From NCBI RefSeq assembly GCF_014269205.2, contig NZ_JABWRY020000001.1, positions 2,852,001 to 2,916,000 of the forward strand: a DNA stretch of 64,000 nucleotides, given 5' to 3'. How positions within the stretch are numbered: the first letter of the stretch is position 1; every line of letters starts with the position of its first letter. Positions 29,023 through 38,052 of the stretch are shown one piece after another. This DNA comes from Pseudomonas kermanshahensis (GTDB taxonomy: Bacteria; Pseudomonadota; Gammaproteobacteria; Pseudomonadales; Pseudomonadaceae). The position numbers and the translations under genes were made by a program. The notes beneath the pieces are model-generated. The model was not told the origin of the DNA. It was given only the letters and a program-made list of their open reading frames with translations, and did no database searches.

Positions 29023-30438
29023 CTAATAGGCCTGCTTGCCGGTAAAAGCATTGAGCGTGCGCACCAAAATGACGAAATCGAGCCACAAGGACCAGTTGTT
29101 GATGTACTCGATGTCCGAGTCGACCCGTTGAATCATCTGCTCGATGTCCTTGGTTTCACCCCGGAAGCCCCTGACCTGTGCCAGGCCGGTCATGCCAGGC
29201 TTGATGTTGTGTCGCGCGAAGTAGTCGACAATATCCTGCGAATACAGCGTGTCGTGCTGAAGTGCATGCGGGCGCGGCCCCACTAACGACATTTCGCCGG
29301 TCAATACATTGAACAACTGCGGCAGTTCATCCAGGCTGGTCTTGCGAATAAAAGCCCCAACGCGGGTCAGTCGCGGGTCGTTCTTCTGGGCCTGTTTGAC
29401 CACACCGTTTTCCGGTTGATGAACATGCATGCTGCGGAACTTCCATATCCGGAACGATTCACCGGTCCAGCCCATGCGTTCTTGCCTGAAGAATACCGGG
29501 CCGCGACTGTCTAGTTTGATGGCTATCGCCACTGCCAACAGCACCGGCGATGCACACAGCAATATCAGTGCTGCCAACACGCGGTCTTCGAGGTTTTTAA
29601 GGAACAGGCTCATGCCGGTCAACGGCGTTTCTGACAACGTCAATACCGGGATACCGGCAATTTCACGGACGCTGTGGTTGATTAAACGCAGCGAGAAGAT
29701 ATCCGGCACCCAGTTCACTGCAATGCACTTGTCGAGCAACTTCAAATACACTTCGTTAATGACCGCCGAGCCGCCTAATGGCGTCACCAGGTACACCGTG
29801 CGAATAGCATGTTTGGCAACGATCTCGTCAAGGTCAGCGACGTGGCCCAGCACTGGCAGGCGTTGCTTTGCATCAGGCGCGCCCTGTTCAACCACATCGT
29901 CTATCAGCACACACCCCAGCACACGCTCACCGAACCACGGGTTGTTACTGATCTTCTGGTGCAGGAAGTTGGCCAGGTCGCCGGCGCCAATAATCAGTGC
30001 GTTGTCCAGCCGAGCGTGCGCGGTAAACCGTTTTTGCAGTTCACGCACTGCAAAATGCAAAAACAACTGCACCACATAACCAATGACGAACAACTGCACC
30101 ACCAACAACCGCGAATAGGTTTCGCTCTGTTTGGTCAAAAACGCCATGACCACCAGAAAACAAAACGTTGCTGACCAGGCCTTGAATAACCTGAACGCCT
30201 TGATGGACAAGCCCACGTTGGTCCGATAGATCGCATAATGATCATAAATAACGGCCAGCGCCCCAATCAACAAGAGCAGCATGATCACATAATCCGAGGT
30301 AATGTGACCAAACTGATCGTAGATCAAGTACCAGGCGACACCGGTGACTGCAATCCCATCAAGGCCGGCCTGAATGGCGTTACTTACGCTGCTTCTTCGT
30401 TGAAGTAAGGAACGACTGCTTCTGGGTTCGAGAACCAT
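29023..30438 (-). CDS. Undecaprenyl-phosphate sugar-1-phosphate transferase (WcaJ-like priming enzyme)
   Basis: 471 residues; loads the first sugar phosphate on undecaprenyl phosphate at the inner membrane. Four N-terminal membrane helices, a CoA-binding-like/Rossmann middle ([15 protein letters not shown]), a further helix ([20 protein letters not shown]) and the catalytic domain: [50 protein letters not shown] and [16 protein letters not shown]. This is the standard polyisoprenyl-phosphate hexose-1-phosphate transferase layout, probably for glucose. ATG 30438 has GAGG six bases before it; ATG 30450 has none. It is the last gene of the long minus-strand operon, whose order matches the P. putida pea cluster as I recall it. 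Confidence 0.92.
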   Translation of the reverse strand: MVLEPRSSRSLLQRRSSVSNAIQAGLDGIAVTGVAWYLIYDQFGHITSDYVIMLLLLIGALAVIYDHYAIYRTNVGLSIKAFRLFKAWSATFCFLVVMAFLTKQSETYSRLLVVQLFVIGYVVQLFLHFAVRELQKRFTAHARLDNALIIGAGDLANFLHQKISNNPWFGERVLGCVLIDDVVEQGAPDAKQRLPVLGHVADLDEIVAKHAIRTVYLVTPLGGSAVINEVYLKLLDKCIAVNWVPDIFSLRLINHSVREIAGIPVLTLSETPLTGMSLFLKNLEDRVLAALILLCASPVLLAVAIAIKLDSRGPVFFRQERMGWTGESFRIWKFRSMHVHQPENGVVKQAQKNDPRLTRVGAFIRKTSLDELPQLFNVLTGEMSLVGPRPHALQHDTLYSQDIVDYFARHNIKPGMTGLAQVRGFRGETKDIEQMIQRVDSDIEYINNWSLWLDFVILVRTLNAFTGKQAY

Positions 30439-30648
30439 TTCAGACCTCATTAATTAGCGCGCAGCACATGCCTGGCAGCTTATTCAGTCAATCAATACCA
30501 GCCTTTAAAATATAATCCTGCACACTGAATAGTCTTCGCCGCCCCCTGGGCGCTTGCTATCACTGTAGCAGTCGCCCGCACACCCGGCGGGCGGAATCAC
30601 TCCTGCCATGGATTTTGGCCGTTTCGGACGGCTCGGGAGGCAGAATCA

Positions 30649-31413
30649 TCAGATACGCCTTGGGGTGTTCCGGGCCCCAAGCGTCATCGCCTTGGTACAC
30701 CGCAGGGTGCGTAACAGGAACAGCGGGTTGCCCACCACGTAGCGCATGAACAAGCGCCTGGGCTCTCTCAGCAAGCGGTAGACCCACTCCCCGCCCAATC
30801 GCCGTAGCCATTGCGGCGCCCGGCTAACCTTGCCGCCGAGAAAATCCAGAATCGCCCCGCCACACACGATCAGGCACGCCCCCCCACTGGCAGCCAGGCG
30901 AGCGGCAACGGCTTCTTGCTTGGGCATCCCCATGCCCAGCACGATCAGCTCTGGCTGCGTTACCCGCGCAAGCTCCAGGTAGGTGGCCATTTCAGCAAAT
31001 CCGTCGTGAACCGACACCGGCAACACGCCAAACCGCGCCTCGCTGCACGCTACCGCCCGGCTCAAGAATGGCTCCTGAGTACCCCAGAATGCCACCCGTC
31101 GCCCTTTGAAGGCCGCCAGCAGCTTGGGGATTAAATCCGTGCCATTCATGTTCAGCCCTGGGGCCAGGCCCAGGCGGCGATACAGGATTGCCATGCCCGC
31201 ACCATCGCGCAGCAACACATCGGCCGAGGCCAGCGATTGGCAGTAATCGGCGTTGCCTGCGACCAGGTTCATGGCGTGGGCGTTGACAAAACCCAGCACC
31301 GTGGGCGCCTCAGGTTGGCCCAGGGCCTCGAGCAAGCGCTGCTCGTGTGCAGGGTCACTCACGGTCTGAAGTTTGCCGATAATCGTTTTCCAGCTGTTTT
31401 GCCATTCGCCCAT
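30649..31413 (-). CDS. WecG/TagA/CpsF family glycosyltransferase
   Basis: 254 residues, GT26 fold, cytosolic or membrane-bound. VNAHAMNLVAGNADYCQSLA, DGAGMAILYRRLG, RVAFWGTQEPFLSRAV and VLGMGMPKQEAVAARL are the family motifs. It would add a sugar to the lipid-linked repeat unit. Its start overlaps the previous stop (TAATG), so translation is coupled. The 210 bases between its stop and wcaJ hold no clear gene. Confidence 0.9.
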   Translation of the reverse strand: MGEWQNSWKTIIGKLQTVSDPAHEQRLLEALGQPEAPTVLGFVNAHAMNLVAGNADYCQSLASADVLLRDGAGMAILYRRLGLAPGLNMNGTDLIPKLLAAFKGRRVAFWGTQEPFLSRAVACSEARFGVLPVSVHDGFAEMATYLELARVTQPELIVLGMGMPKQEAVAARLAASGGACLIVCGGAILDFLGGKVSRAPQWLRRLGGEWVYRLLREPRRLFMRYVVGNPLFLLRTLRCTKAMTLGARNTPRRI

Positions 31414-32600
31414 TAGCTGTCATCCCGTTTCGAGCGCACCCACTCTACCTGCCGCTTGATCAAGAACCCCAGGTACAGGGGAATCTTCCTCGCGGCGTAG
31501 AACGGGGCGTAAAGCAAGACCGAAAAGGGGATCAGTTCGCGAGAAAACCGGCCCCACGCCAGCAGAACTGCAACACCCAGCATGACCAGGGCACCCGTGG
31601 CGACCCATGCAGGTGCAGTGATACCGAACAGCAGCGCAGCCAGCCAGGCAACACATGCAACCCCTACCAGAGCCATGACCAGCAACGCCAATGGCGGCAC
31701 CAGAAGGTCCAGGGTCATGGCCAGCAAGGGCGCGTTACGCCGAGTGACCGCGCTCACCAGCAGCTTGGGTACCTCGGCCAGGATCACCCCCAAGTGGCCA
31801 TGCTCCCAGCGGGTGCGCTGGCTGCTCAAGCCTTCCTGGCTGAGCGGAAACTGGCTGGTGACCTGCGCATCCGGGCAAAACAGCGGCGGTTTGCCGATTC
31901 GGCAAAAGTCCAGACCAAGCTTCAAGTCTTCGACGAGGTGCCCATTGGCCAAGTCGACCGCAGCCAAGTCGCGCCAACTGAAGGCCATACCCGCGCCCAT
32001 CAGCTGGCAGGGCAAGCCCAGGCGTGCCCAACCACGCGGGCGAACGAGGTTCTTGACCCGCCAGGCAAATTCCGCGATTTGCACCTTCAGGCCCGCGCCG
32101 GCGGGCGCGCGCATCAAGTACAGCGCCTGCACCGGCCGTGAAGCTTCGAGGCAACGGCGTGCCAGCAGGTCAATGGCGCCCTCGCCCACCTGGCAATCGG
32201 CGTCAACGATAATGACCACCTCGGGTGGACGCTGCGCCAGATGCCGTACGCCGAAGTCCAGGGCATACCCCTTGCCGCGCAACAGGTCGTTGTCGCGCTC
32301 CACCACCTCAGCGCCCGCGCTGCGTGCCAACTGCGCGGTGTCGTCGGTGCAGTTGTCCGCCACCACTAGCAAGCGGTCTTGCGCCAGCAATTGCGGGGCG
32401 ACACTTGCCAGGGTCGACCGAATGATCAAGGCCTCGTTGTGCGCGGGCACCAGCACCGCCACGCGCGGGCGCCTAACATCCTCCTCAGGTCGTGATCGCA
32501 CCGGCAGGCACGCCAGCAGTACCTGCGCAAACAACACCAGCGCGGGCACGAAGATGCAAAACGCCACCAGGCTCAATAACCACGTCACGATGCTGATCAT
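31413..32600 (-). CDS. Membrane glycosyltransferase family 2 (processive type)
   Basis: 395 residues with an N-terminal membrane helix, a GT2 domain and three or four C-terminal helices. Motifs are VLVPAHNEALIIRSTLASVA, DNCTDDTA, VIIVDADC (DxD) and the late SSQRTRWEHGHLG (QxxRW). This is the topology of cellulose-synthase-like or dolichyl-phosphate-sugar-type enzymes. It probably adds one sugar to the repeat unit; polymerisation is assigned to Wzy instead. It overlaps both neighbours by a few bases. Confidence 0.88.
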   Translation of the reverse strand: MISIVTWLLSLVAFCIFVPALVLFAQVLLACLPVRSRPEEDVRRPRVAVLVPAHNEALIIRSTLASVAPQLLAQDRLLVVADNCTDDTAQLARSAGAEVVERDNDLLRGKGYALDFGVRHLAQRPPEVVIIVDADCQVGEGAIDLLARRCLEASRPVQALYLMRAPAGAGLKVQIAEFAWRVKNLVRPRGWARLGLPCQLMGAGMAFSWRDLAAVDLANGHLVEDLKLGLDFCRIGKPPLFCPDAQVTSQFPLSQEGLSSQRTRWEHGHLGVILAEVPKLLVSAVTRRNAPLLAMTLDLLVPPLALLVMALVGVACVAWLAALLFGITAPAWVATGALVMLGVAVLLAWGRFSRELIPFSVLLYAPFYAARKIPLYLGFLIKRQVEWVRSKRDDS

Positions 32601-33799
32601 GCGGATGCCTTGAAGTAGCGGGCCAGCTTGGCGGCCTCGGTGTCGATATCGTGGCGTTGCAGCACCCGCTGGTAAGCGGCCTCCCCCATGCGCTGCAACA
32701 CGTCGGCCGGTTGCGACAGACAGTCGGCCATTGCCGCAGCCAGCTCTTCTACCGTGCCGGCGGGGAACAACCAGCCGTTTTCGCCCTGGCGCACCAACTC
32801 CGGGATGCCTGCCACATAGGTGGTCAGCACCGGCCGGCGCAATGCCATGGCCTCCATGATCACCACCGGCAGGCCTTCGGCGAAACTCGGCAGCACCAAC
32901 GCACGGGCAGCGAGGATTTCTTCCCGCACCTGAGCGCTGCTGATCCAGCCGGTGATGCGTACCTGCGCCTGCAAACCATGCTGGGCGACCAGGGCTTCGA
33001 TCTGCTCGCGCATTTCGCCATCACCCGCCAGCACCAGCTCGAATGCAATGGCTTGGATGGCCAGCAGGCGGGCCGCCTCGATCAGCAGTAGCTGGCCCTT
33101 CTGCTCGCACAGGCGCCCGACGCACACCAGGCGTGGCGCCGAGGGTGCGGCAACGGCGGCAACCGCGTGGAAGTCGCGCTCCAGGCCGCAATGCACGACC
33201 TTCACCTTCTCCCAGTGCTCGTGCGCCACCCAACGGAACAACTGGCTGCGCCCATACGAACTGACCGCCGCCACAAACGCGGCGCGCCGGACTTTTTCGC
33301 CCACATGCAGAAACTGTGGTTTGTCGAATTCTTCCGGCCCGTGCACGGTAAAGCTGTAGGCAGGCCCGCCGAGGGCATGGGCCAGCATCACAACCTCGGT
33401 CGAGTTGGTGCCAAAATGCGCATGAACATGCTTCGCGCCAAAGGCCTGCAACCAGAGTAGTACCTGACAGGCCTCGGCCAGGTACACCAGGTGATAGGGC
33501 CAGGCGCGATCCGCCCGCTGGCCCAGGCGCAGGGCCAACCACAGGGTGGCGAAAAAGCGTCGTGGCTCGGCACGCAGCACCTGTAGCGTGGGCGCCAACA
33601 ACCCCTTCAGGCCGTGCTGCAACACGCAGCGGGTCTTGCCCCGCTCGGCGATGTCCTCGTCATCCTGCAGTTCGGCATCCCAACCCCGCAAGGCAATGCG
33701 CTGGATCTCCATGCCCTGGCGCTCCAACGCCAGAATTTCGCGTCGAATGAAGCTATGGCTGACTTTCGGGTACTGATTGATGAAGTAAGCAATGCGCAT
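32597..33799 (-). CDS. Glycosyltransferase family 4
   Basis: 400 residues, GT-B fold. MRIAYFINQYPKVSHSFIRR is the family start, HVHAHFGTNSTEVVMLAHAL follows, and the donor-site segment ILAARALVLPSFAEGLPVVI with EAMALRRPVLTTYVAGIPEL closes the active site. The retaining mechanism and nucleotide-sugar donor are family knowledge; the sugar is unknown. The start was set at the MRIAYF methionine because 15 upstream residues of the open frame do not fit. It overlaps the next gene by four bases. Confidence 0.9.
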   Translation of the reverse strand: MRIAYFINQYPKVSHSFIRREILALERQGMEIQRIALRGWDAELQDDEDIAERGKTRCVLQHGLKGLLAPTLQVLRAEPRRFFATLWLALRLGQRADRAWPYHLVYLAEACQVLLWLQAFGAKHVHAHFGTNSTEVVMLAHALGGPAYSFTVHGPEEFDKPQFLHVGEKVRRAAFVAAVSSYGRSQLFRWVAHEHWEKVKVVHCGLERDFHAVAAVAAPSAPRLVCVGRLCEQKGQLLLIEAARLLAIQAIAFELVLAGDGEMREQIEALVAQHGLQAQVRITGWISSAQVREEILAARALVLPSFAEGLPVVIMEAMALRRPVLTTYVAGIPELVRQGENGWLFPAGTVEELAAAMADCLSQPADVLQRMGEAAYQRVLQRHDIDTEAAKLARYFKASA

Positions 33800-33848
33800 A
33801 TAAATCCAGATCAATGCCTGCGTAATGAGCCTTACCAACTGCAACCCG

Positions 33849-34850
33849 TTACTTCAGGCTGTCGATCGCCGGCGGTGGGCTCCCTGCCGATGCACGTTCA
33901 AGCACATCCCCCTTCATCCCTTGTAGCCCATGGACGGGCTCGCTGCCTGATAAAGCCGCTTCAACGCGCGCGAATACCTCATCCAGCAAGGCATGACGCC
34001 GGCGGTACATCGCACGCTTCTTGGGGGCGATGTCGTCTGCGGCGCGCTTGGCAGCGGCCAGCGGCAAGCTGAAGAAGTCGTCGCGCTCCGAAGGCGTGGC
34101 GCCGTTTTCCAGCCAGATGGCATCGTAGTGGGCGGCCAGGTCGTGCGCCTTATCAGCGCCAAAGTAAGGATGGCGATGATGCCGGTGCGCATCGCCAACT
34201 GCGTAGATATGCACCACCCCCAACGTTCTGGCGATGCACTTGAAGGCCTCCAGCAGGAAGCTGCGCGGGCGCAGGCCCTCGAAGTCCTTGGTCAAGTCCC
34301 GGTAGATGTTCAGCGAAGTTTCGCTGTCGATGCCTTTGTGAATGCCCTGCACGGCGCCGATGAACACGCACAGCTCACCGTGCTGGCGGCACAGGCTGAA
34401 CGCCAGCGATGCCACGCGCAAATCCCCTTGGAACAGGTTCAGCACCAGCTCCCCTTCGCGCTTGAACCAGATCGGCCGGTCCAGCACCAGCGCGCAGCCC
34501 TTAGAATAGGCCGACAGGTCGCACAGGGTCAGGCGCTCGTCGCGATCGAGCAGCAGCAACGTGGGAAACTGCCGGGCAACCACCTCAAAATGCGACGCCA
34601 CCACACCGAGCCGCTCCTGCGCCTCCCAGTCCTTGCTGATGTAGGGCCATTGCACGACACCGATGCAATCGACCCCAAGCCTTGCAAACCGGTCATCACC
34701 CAGCGCCGTCGACATGCGCTGCATGAAGGCCTTCAGCGCGGGCCACTCCCGGGTGATCTGCCGCGTTAGCTTGACCTTGTTGTTCAAGGCCCGCAGCGAG
34801 TAGCCGGGCTGCAGGGTGAGCACACTTTTCACTATCGATCTGGCAATCAT
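33849..34850 (-). CDS. DUF535 (VirK/YbjX-like) protein inside the EPS operon
   Basis: 333 residues without a signal peptide. FMQRMSTALGDDRFARLGVD, LTLCDLSAYSKGCALVLDRP, VASLAFSLCRQHGELCVFIG and the His-rich AVGDAHRHHRHPYFGADKAH followed by YDAIWLENGA match the VirK/YbjX family. Members are linked to antimicrobial-peptide tolerance or envelope modification in enteric bacteria, without a known reaction. Here it lies between two glycosyltransferase genes with gaps of 7 and 49 bases, so it is probably co-expressed and used in polymer assembly or decoration. The His cluster could bind metal, but that is a guess. Confidence 0.8.
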   Translation of the reverse strand: MIARSIVKSVLTLQPGYSLRALNNKVKLTRQITREWPALKAFMQRMSTALGDDRFARLGVDCIGVVQWPYISKDWEAQERLGVVASHFEVVARQFPTLLLLDRDERLTLCDLSAYSKGCALVLDRPIWFKREGELVLNLFQGDLRVASLAFSLCRQHGELCVFIGAVQGIHKGIDSETSLNIYRDLTKDFEGLRPRSFLLEAFKCIARTLGVVHIYAVGDAHRHHRHPYFGADKAHDLAAHYDAIWLENGATPSERDDFFSLPLAAAKRAADDIAPKKRAMYRRRHALLDEVFARVEAALSGSEPVHGLQGMKGDVLERASAGSPPPAIDSLK

Positions 34851-34857
34851 AGGAATC

Positions 34858-35835
34858 TCATTTGTACTCGATCAGCACGGCTTTGCCGGCACAGAACCTG
34901 TTCATCAGGAACTTTACCTGCCCAAGCATTTCAGGGAATTTGCCGAGCACCAGGAACACCGCCTGCAGCCAGCGCTCGCGTGTCGGCTTGCCAGCACGAC
35001 GCGCCAGGCGCACCGCTTGCAGCGGGTAGATCAGCAACAGCAGCAGCGCCCACACACCCAGCAGGCCGCTGGCAAACACGATCGCCAGGGGGATGCCCAA
35101 GCCCCAGAGCCACGCGCGGCGGGACTCTCGCAACCAATGGCGCTCTGGCGCTCGCCCGTGCAAAAAGGCACCCTCGGCATAGGCATGGCCGGCGCGCAAG
35201 CTGCGTCGCCACCACTGGCTGAAACGCGTCATGGCAGCGTCGTGCAAGGTCATCTCAGCGGCCAGGCGCCAGATTTTCCACCCCTTGGCGCGCAAGCGGA
35301 CGCACAGCTCCGGTTCTTCGCCGGCGATCAGGTCCGGGCGAAAGCCGCTCACTTGCGTGAAGGCATCGACGCGCATCAACGCATCCCCCCCACAGGCCTT
35401 CGCCTCACCGATGGGCGTGTCCCACTCCAGGTCACACAGCAGGTTGTACACCGAGCGTTGCGGGAACCGTTCACGACGCCGCCCGCACACCACCGCTACG
35501 TCTGGGCGTGCATCAAGGAAGGCCTGGGCATCGCCCAGCCAGGCCGCATCCACCTCGCAATCGCCGTCGACAAACTGCACGTAGTGCATCGACGGCAACA
35601 GGCGTTGCAGGCGGGTGAAGCCCTCATTGCGGGCCCGGGCTGCGGTAAACGGCCGGCTCATGTCGAGCGCCAGTACTTCGACCCCTTGGGCCTGTGCCAT
35701 CTGCACGGAACCGTCGGTGGAGCCTGAATCCACGTACACCACCCGGTCCGCACCGTGCGCCAACGAGCGCAGGCAGCGCTCCAGACGCAGGCCTTCGTTG
35801 CGTCCAATCACTACAACGCCGATACCTGTCACCAT
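34858..35835 (-). CDS. Glycosyltransferase family 2 with membrane helices
   Basis: 325 residues. GIGVVVIGRNEGLRLERCLR, DRVVYVDSGSTDGSVQMAQA, VQFVDGDCEVD (DxD) and CGGDALMRVDAFTQVSGFRP are GT2 motifs; C-terminal hydrophobic segments (LGIPLAIVFASGLLGVWALL) anchor it. ATG 35835 is preferred over 35856. It follows the acyltransferase gene by five bases. It is similar in type to enzymes that extend lipid-linked repeat units; the sugar is unknown. Confidence 0.88.
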   Translation of the reverse strand: MVTGIGVVVIGRNEGLRLERCLRSLAHGADRVVYVDSGSTDGSVQMAQAQGVEVLALDMSRPFTAARARNEGFTRLQRLLPSMHYVQFVDGDCEVDAAWLGDAQAFLDARPDVAVVCGRRRERFPQRSVYNLLCDLEWDTPIGEAKACGGDALMRVDAFTQVSGFRPDLIAGEEPELCVRLRAKGWKIWRLAAEMTLHDAAMTRFSQWWRRSLRAGHAYAEGAFLHGRAPERHWLRESRRAWLWGLGIPLAIVFASGLLGVWALLLLLIYPLQAVRLARRAGKPTRERWLQAVFLVLGKFPEMLGQVKFLMNRFCAGKAVLIEYK

Positions 35836-35840
35836 GGGCC

Positions 35841-36371
35841 TCACTCGACCGTGCACTGCGCCGCCTCGGTGGGGTTGCGCAGCTTGATGGTCGCAGGCAC
35901 GCCGACCGCCAACGCGTTGTCTGGCACGTCCACCAGCACCACGGCGTTGGCGCCGATGACCACGTTGTTGCCGATGCGGATGTTGCCCAGCACCTTGGCC
36001 CCTGTGCCAATATCGACGTTATTGCCGAACACCGGCGCAATCGGCTCGCTGACATTCTTCAGCCCCACCACCACACCGTTGCGAATTCGGCAGTCATCGC
36101 CAAAGCGGGCATAACCGCTGATCACGATGCCGCCGAAATGGTCGATGACGAAGTTGCGGCCGATCACGACCTCGCAGGGCAATTCAACACCCGTGATGAT
36201 CTGCACGAACTTGAACAGGATCTTGTAGAGAATGGAGAACAGTTTGCGCAGCAGTGCCGGGCGCACACCATAGCGCCAGCGCCCGAAGCGATACACCAGC
36301 AATACCCAAAACCCCTGGGCGCCCCAATCACCCCCGTGTGCACGCAAGTCGGCGCGGATATTCTCGAACAT
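35841..36371 (-). CDS. Serine O-acetyltransferase-like (LbH) acyltransferase
   Basis: 176 residues with the CysE-type start (MFENIRADLRAHGG) and hexapeptide repeats (IGRNFVIDHFGGIVISGYAR to IGTGAKVLGNIRIGNNVVIG). It lacks most of the helical N-terminal domain of true CysE, as do EPS-cluster acetyltransferases. It most likely O-acetylates a sugar of the polymer from acetyl-CoA rather than making cysteine precursor. AGGTGA precedes ATG 36371. It is one of two such enzymes in this operon. Confidence 0.85.
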   Translation of the reverse strand: MFENIRADLRAHGGDWGAQGFWVLLVYRFGRWRYGVRPALLRKLFSILYKILFKFVQIITGVELPCEVVIGRNFVIDHFGGIVISGYARFGDDCRIRNGVVVGLKNVSEPIAPVFGNNVDIGTGAKVLGNIRIGNNVVIGANAVVLVDVPDNALAVGVPATIKLRNPTEAAQCTVE

Positions 36372-36379
36372 GACGTCAC

Positions 36380-37336
36380 CTACCGTGTGGGTTGGCTTGC
36401 GAACCGTGTCTTGAACAACAGCGACCAGGTAGTCTGGCAGTGCCGCCAGCACGCCCGGATCGCCGCGCGGCCTCGCCCCTTCAACAGTGCCTTGAGTGCC
36501 AGTACCAGGTCACCCACACACACCAGCAGCATGTGCAACGCCAGCCCGGCAACGCCGTGGTGCTTGCGGAAGTACAGCATTTCGCTTTCGATCTGGTAGC
36601 TGGAAATCTGCCGGCTGGCCGCTTCCAGTTCGCTGACCGATTTGGAGCTTTCGCCGCCGATATGCACCACCGTGGTATGGGGATAGAAGACGACCTTCCA
36701 GCCCGCTTCCTTGACCCGCTTGCAATGGTCAACCTCCTCGTAATAGAGGAAGTAGCGTGGATCGAACAGGCCTACCTGGTCCAGCACTTCGCGACGCACC
36801 AGGTAGAAACAACCGGGCAGCCAATCGCATTCACGTACCGAGCCATGGTCCCAGGTCATCTCATCGACCATTTTCAAGCCTGGGAAGAAACGGCCCAGCC
36901 CAGTACGGCCGACAAACACGTTCAGGGGTGTCGGGAAGTAGCGGCAACTGGGTTGCAGGTCGCCATCGCGGCCCTCCAGGCGCACGCCCAGCACGCCGCA
37001 CTCGGGGTGGTTGTCCATGTACTCGATGGTCTTGGCCAGTGAATCGGCCGCCACGAAGGCATCGGTATTCAGCAGCAGTGCGTACTTGCCCTTCAAGTGC
37101 GCCAGCAGTTGATTATTGGCGCGCCCGAAACCGACGTTCTTCTTGTTGCTCAGCAACAGCGCCTCGGGGCACACCTGGGCCATGCGTTCCACAGAATCAT
37201 CGACCGAGGCATTGTCGACGACCAGGTAACTGGCAAGCTTTTCGCTGTCGGCCTGGCGCAGCGCATCGAACATGGGCTGCAGCAAAGACGCAGTATTGAA
37301 ATTGACCACCATCACATCGACGGGTTTTCTATCCAT
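36380..37336 (-). CDS. Glycosyltransferase family 2 (rhamnosyltransferase-like)
   Basis: 318 residues. VDVMVVNFNTASLLQPMFDA, VVDNASVDDSVERM, GFGRANNQLLAHLKG and LLLNTDAFV, then GCFYLVRREVLDQVGLFDPR and YYEEVDHCKRV, match WbbL-type inverting transferases, many of which move rhamnose. A hydrophobic segment near the C terminus (LALHMLLVCVGDLVLALKAL) suggests membrane association. GGACGG lies seven bases before ATG 37336, which overlaps the previous gene by eight bases. Confidence 0.9.
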   Translation of the reverse strand: MDRKPVDVMVVNFNTASLLQPMFDALRQADSEKLASYLVVDNASVDDSVERMAQVCPEALLLSNKKNVGFGRANNQLLAHLKGKYALLLNTDAFVAADSLAKTIEYMDNHPECGVLGVRLEGRDGDLQPSCRYFPTPLNVFVGRTGLGRFFPGLKMVDEMTWDHGSVRECDWLPGCFYLVRREVLDQVGLFDPRYFLYYEEVDHCKRVKEAGWKVVFYPHTTVVHIGGESSKSVSELEAASRQISSYQIESEMLYFRKHHGVAGLALHMLLVCVGDLVLALKALLKGRGRAAIRACWRHCQTTWSLLFKTRFASQPTR

Positions 37337-37946
37337 TGCTACCGTCCCCGAAGAAGTACTGCCGTCGTTGTGCGGCAAGGGCAGGCTCCACGGTCGGGTC
37401 AAAGGCCCCTTTGCGCTGTTTGACCAGTTCTATCCACGGGTAGCTTTCACAGCGCTCCTCCACCCTCTTGATCAGTGCTTCGGTGGTGCAGATGAATTTG
37501 GCCGGGTTGCCACCCACCACGGTGCCCGGCAGCACGTCCTTGGTAACCACCGCACCGGCAGCGACGATCGCATCGGGCCCGATGGTCACGCGGGGCATCA
37601 CAATCGCGCCATGGCCGATGAAGCAGTTGTCCTTGATGTCGATATAGCCGACCGAATCGAGGTGCTTCCCGTAGCAGAGCTCGATCAATGCCACTACGCC
37701 GTCGTGGCCGATCAGTGTGCAATCCGACAGGCCAACGTTGTTACCAATACGCACCAGCGCAGGGTCGGTAACGTTGCACCCAGTATTGATATGAAAGTTG
37801 TCCCCTACTGAATGAAACTTACCCCAACGGGCCAGATAGATCCCCCACTCTCGCCCCGTTGGATTACACAACTTCTTGTACGTCGAGCTTCCCCGCCCGG
37901 TCGAGTTGACATAACGCGTCAGTGCACTCCGTATCCATCCATTCAT
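37329..37946 (-). CDS. Left-handed beta-helix acetyltransferase
   Basis: 205 residues with hexapeptide repeats from about residue 50 (NTGCNVTDPALVRIGNNVGL, DIKDNCFIGHGAIVMPRVTI, GPDAIVAAGAVVTKDVLPGT) and the common end VVGGNPAKFI. It would acetylate the polysaccharide repeat unit or a nucleotide sugar. GAGG is eight bases before ATG 37946; the longer open frame upstream has 40 residues that do not belong to the family. It overlaps the following gene by eight bases. Confidence 0.87.
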   Translation of the reverse strand: MNGWIRSALTRYVNSTGRGSSTYKKLCNPTGREWGIYLARWGKFHSVGDNFHINTGCNVTDPALVRIGNNVGLSDCTLIGHDGVVALIELCYGKHLDSVGYIDIKDNCFIGHGAIVMPRVTIGPDAIVAAGAVVTKDVLPGTVVGGNPAKFICTTEALIKRVEERCESYPWIELVKQRKGAFDPTVEPALAAQRRQYFFGDGSNG

Positions 37947-38052
37947 TCTGCGAGCCTCACAATCAATGCGATTCTGAACTGTCCCTGAGGCGACTTCGGT
38001 CTCATTCTTCTTGGTGCTGACCGCATCGCACTCAACCCGTTTACAACGTGCG

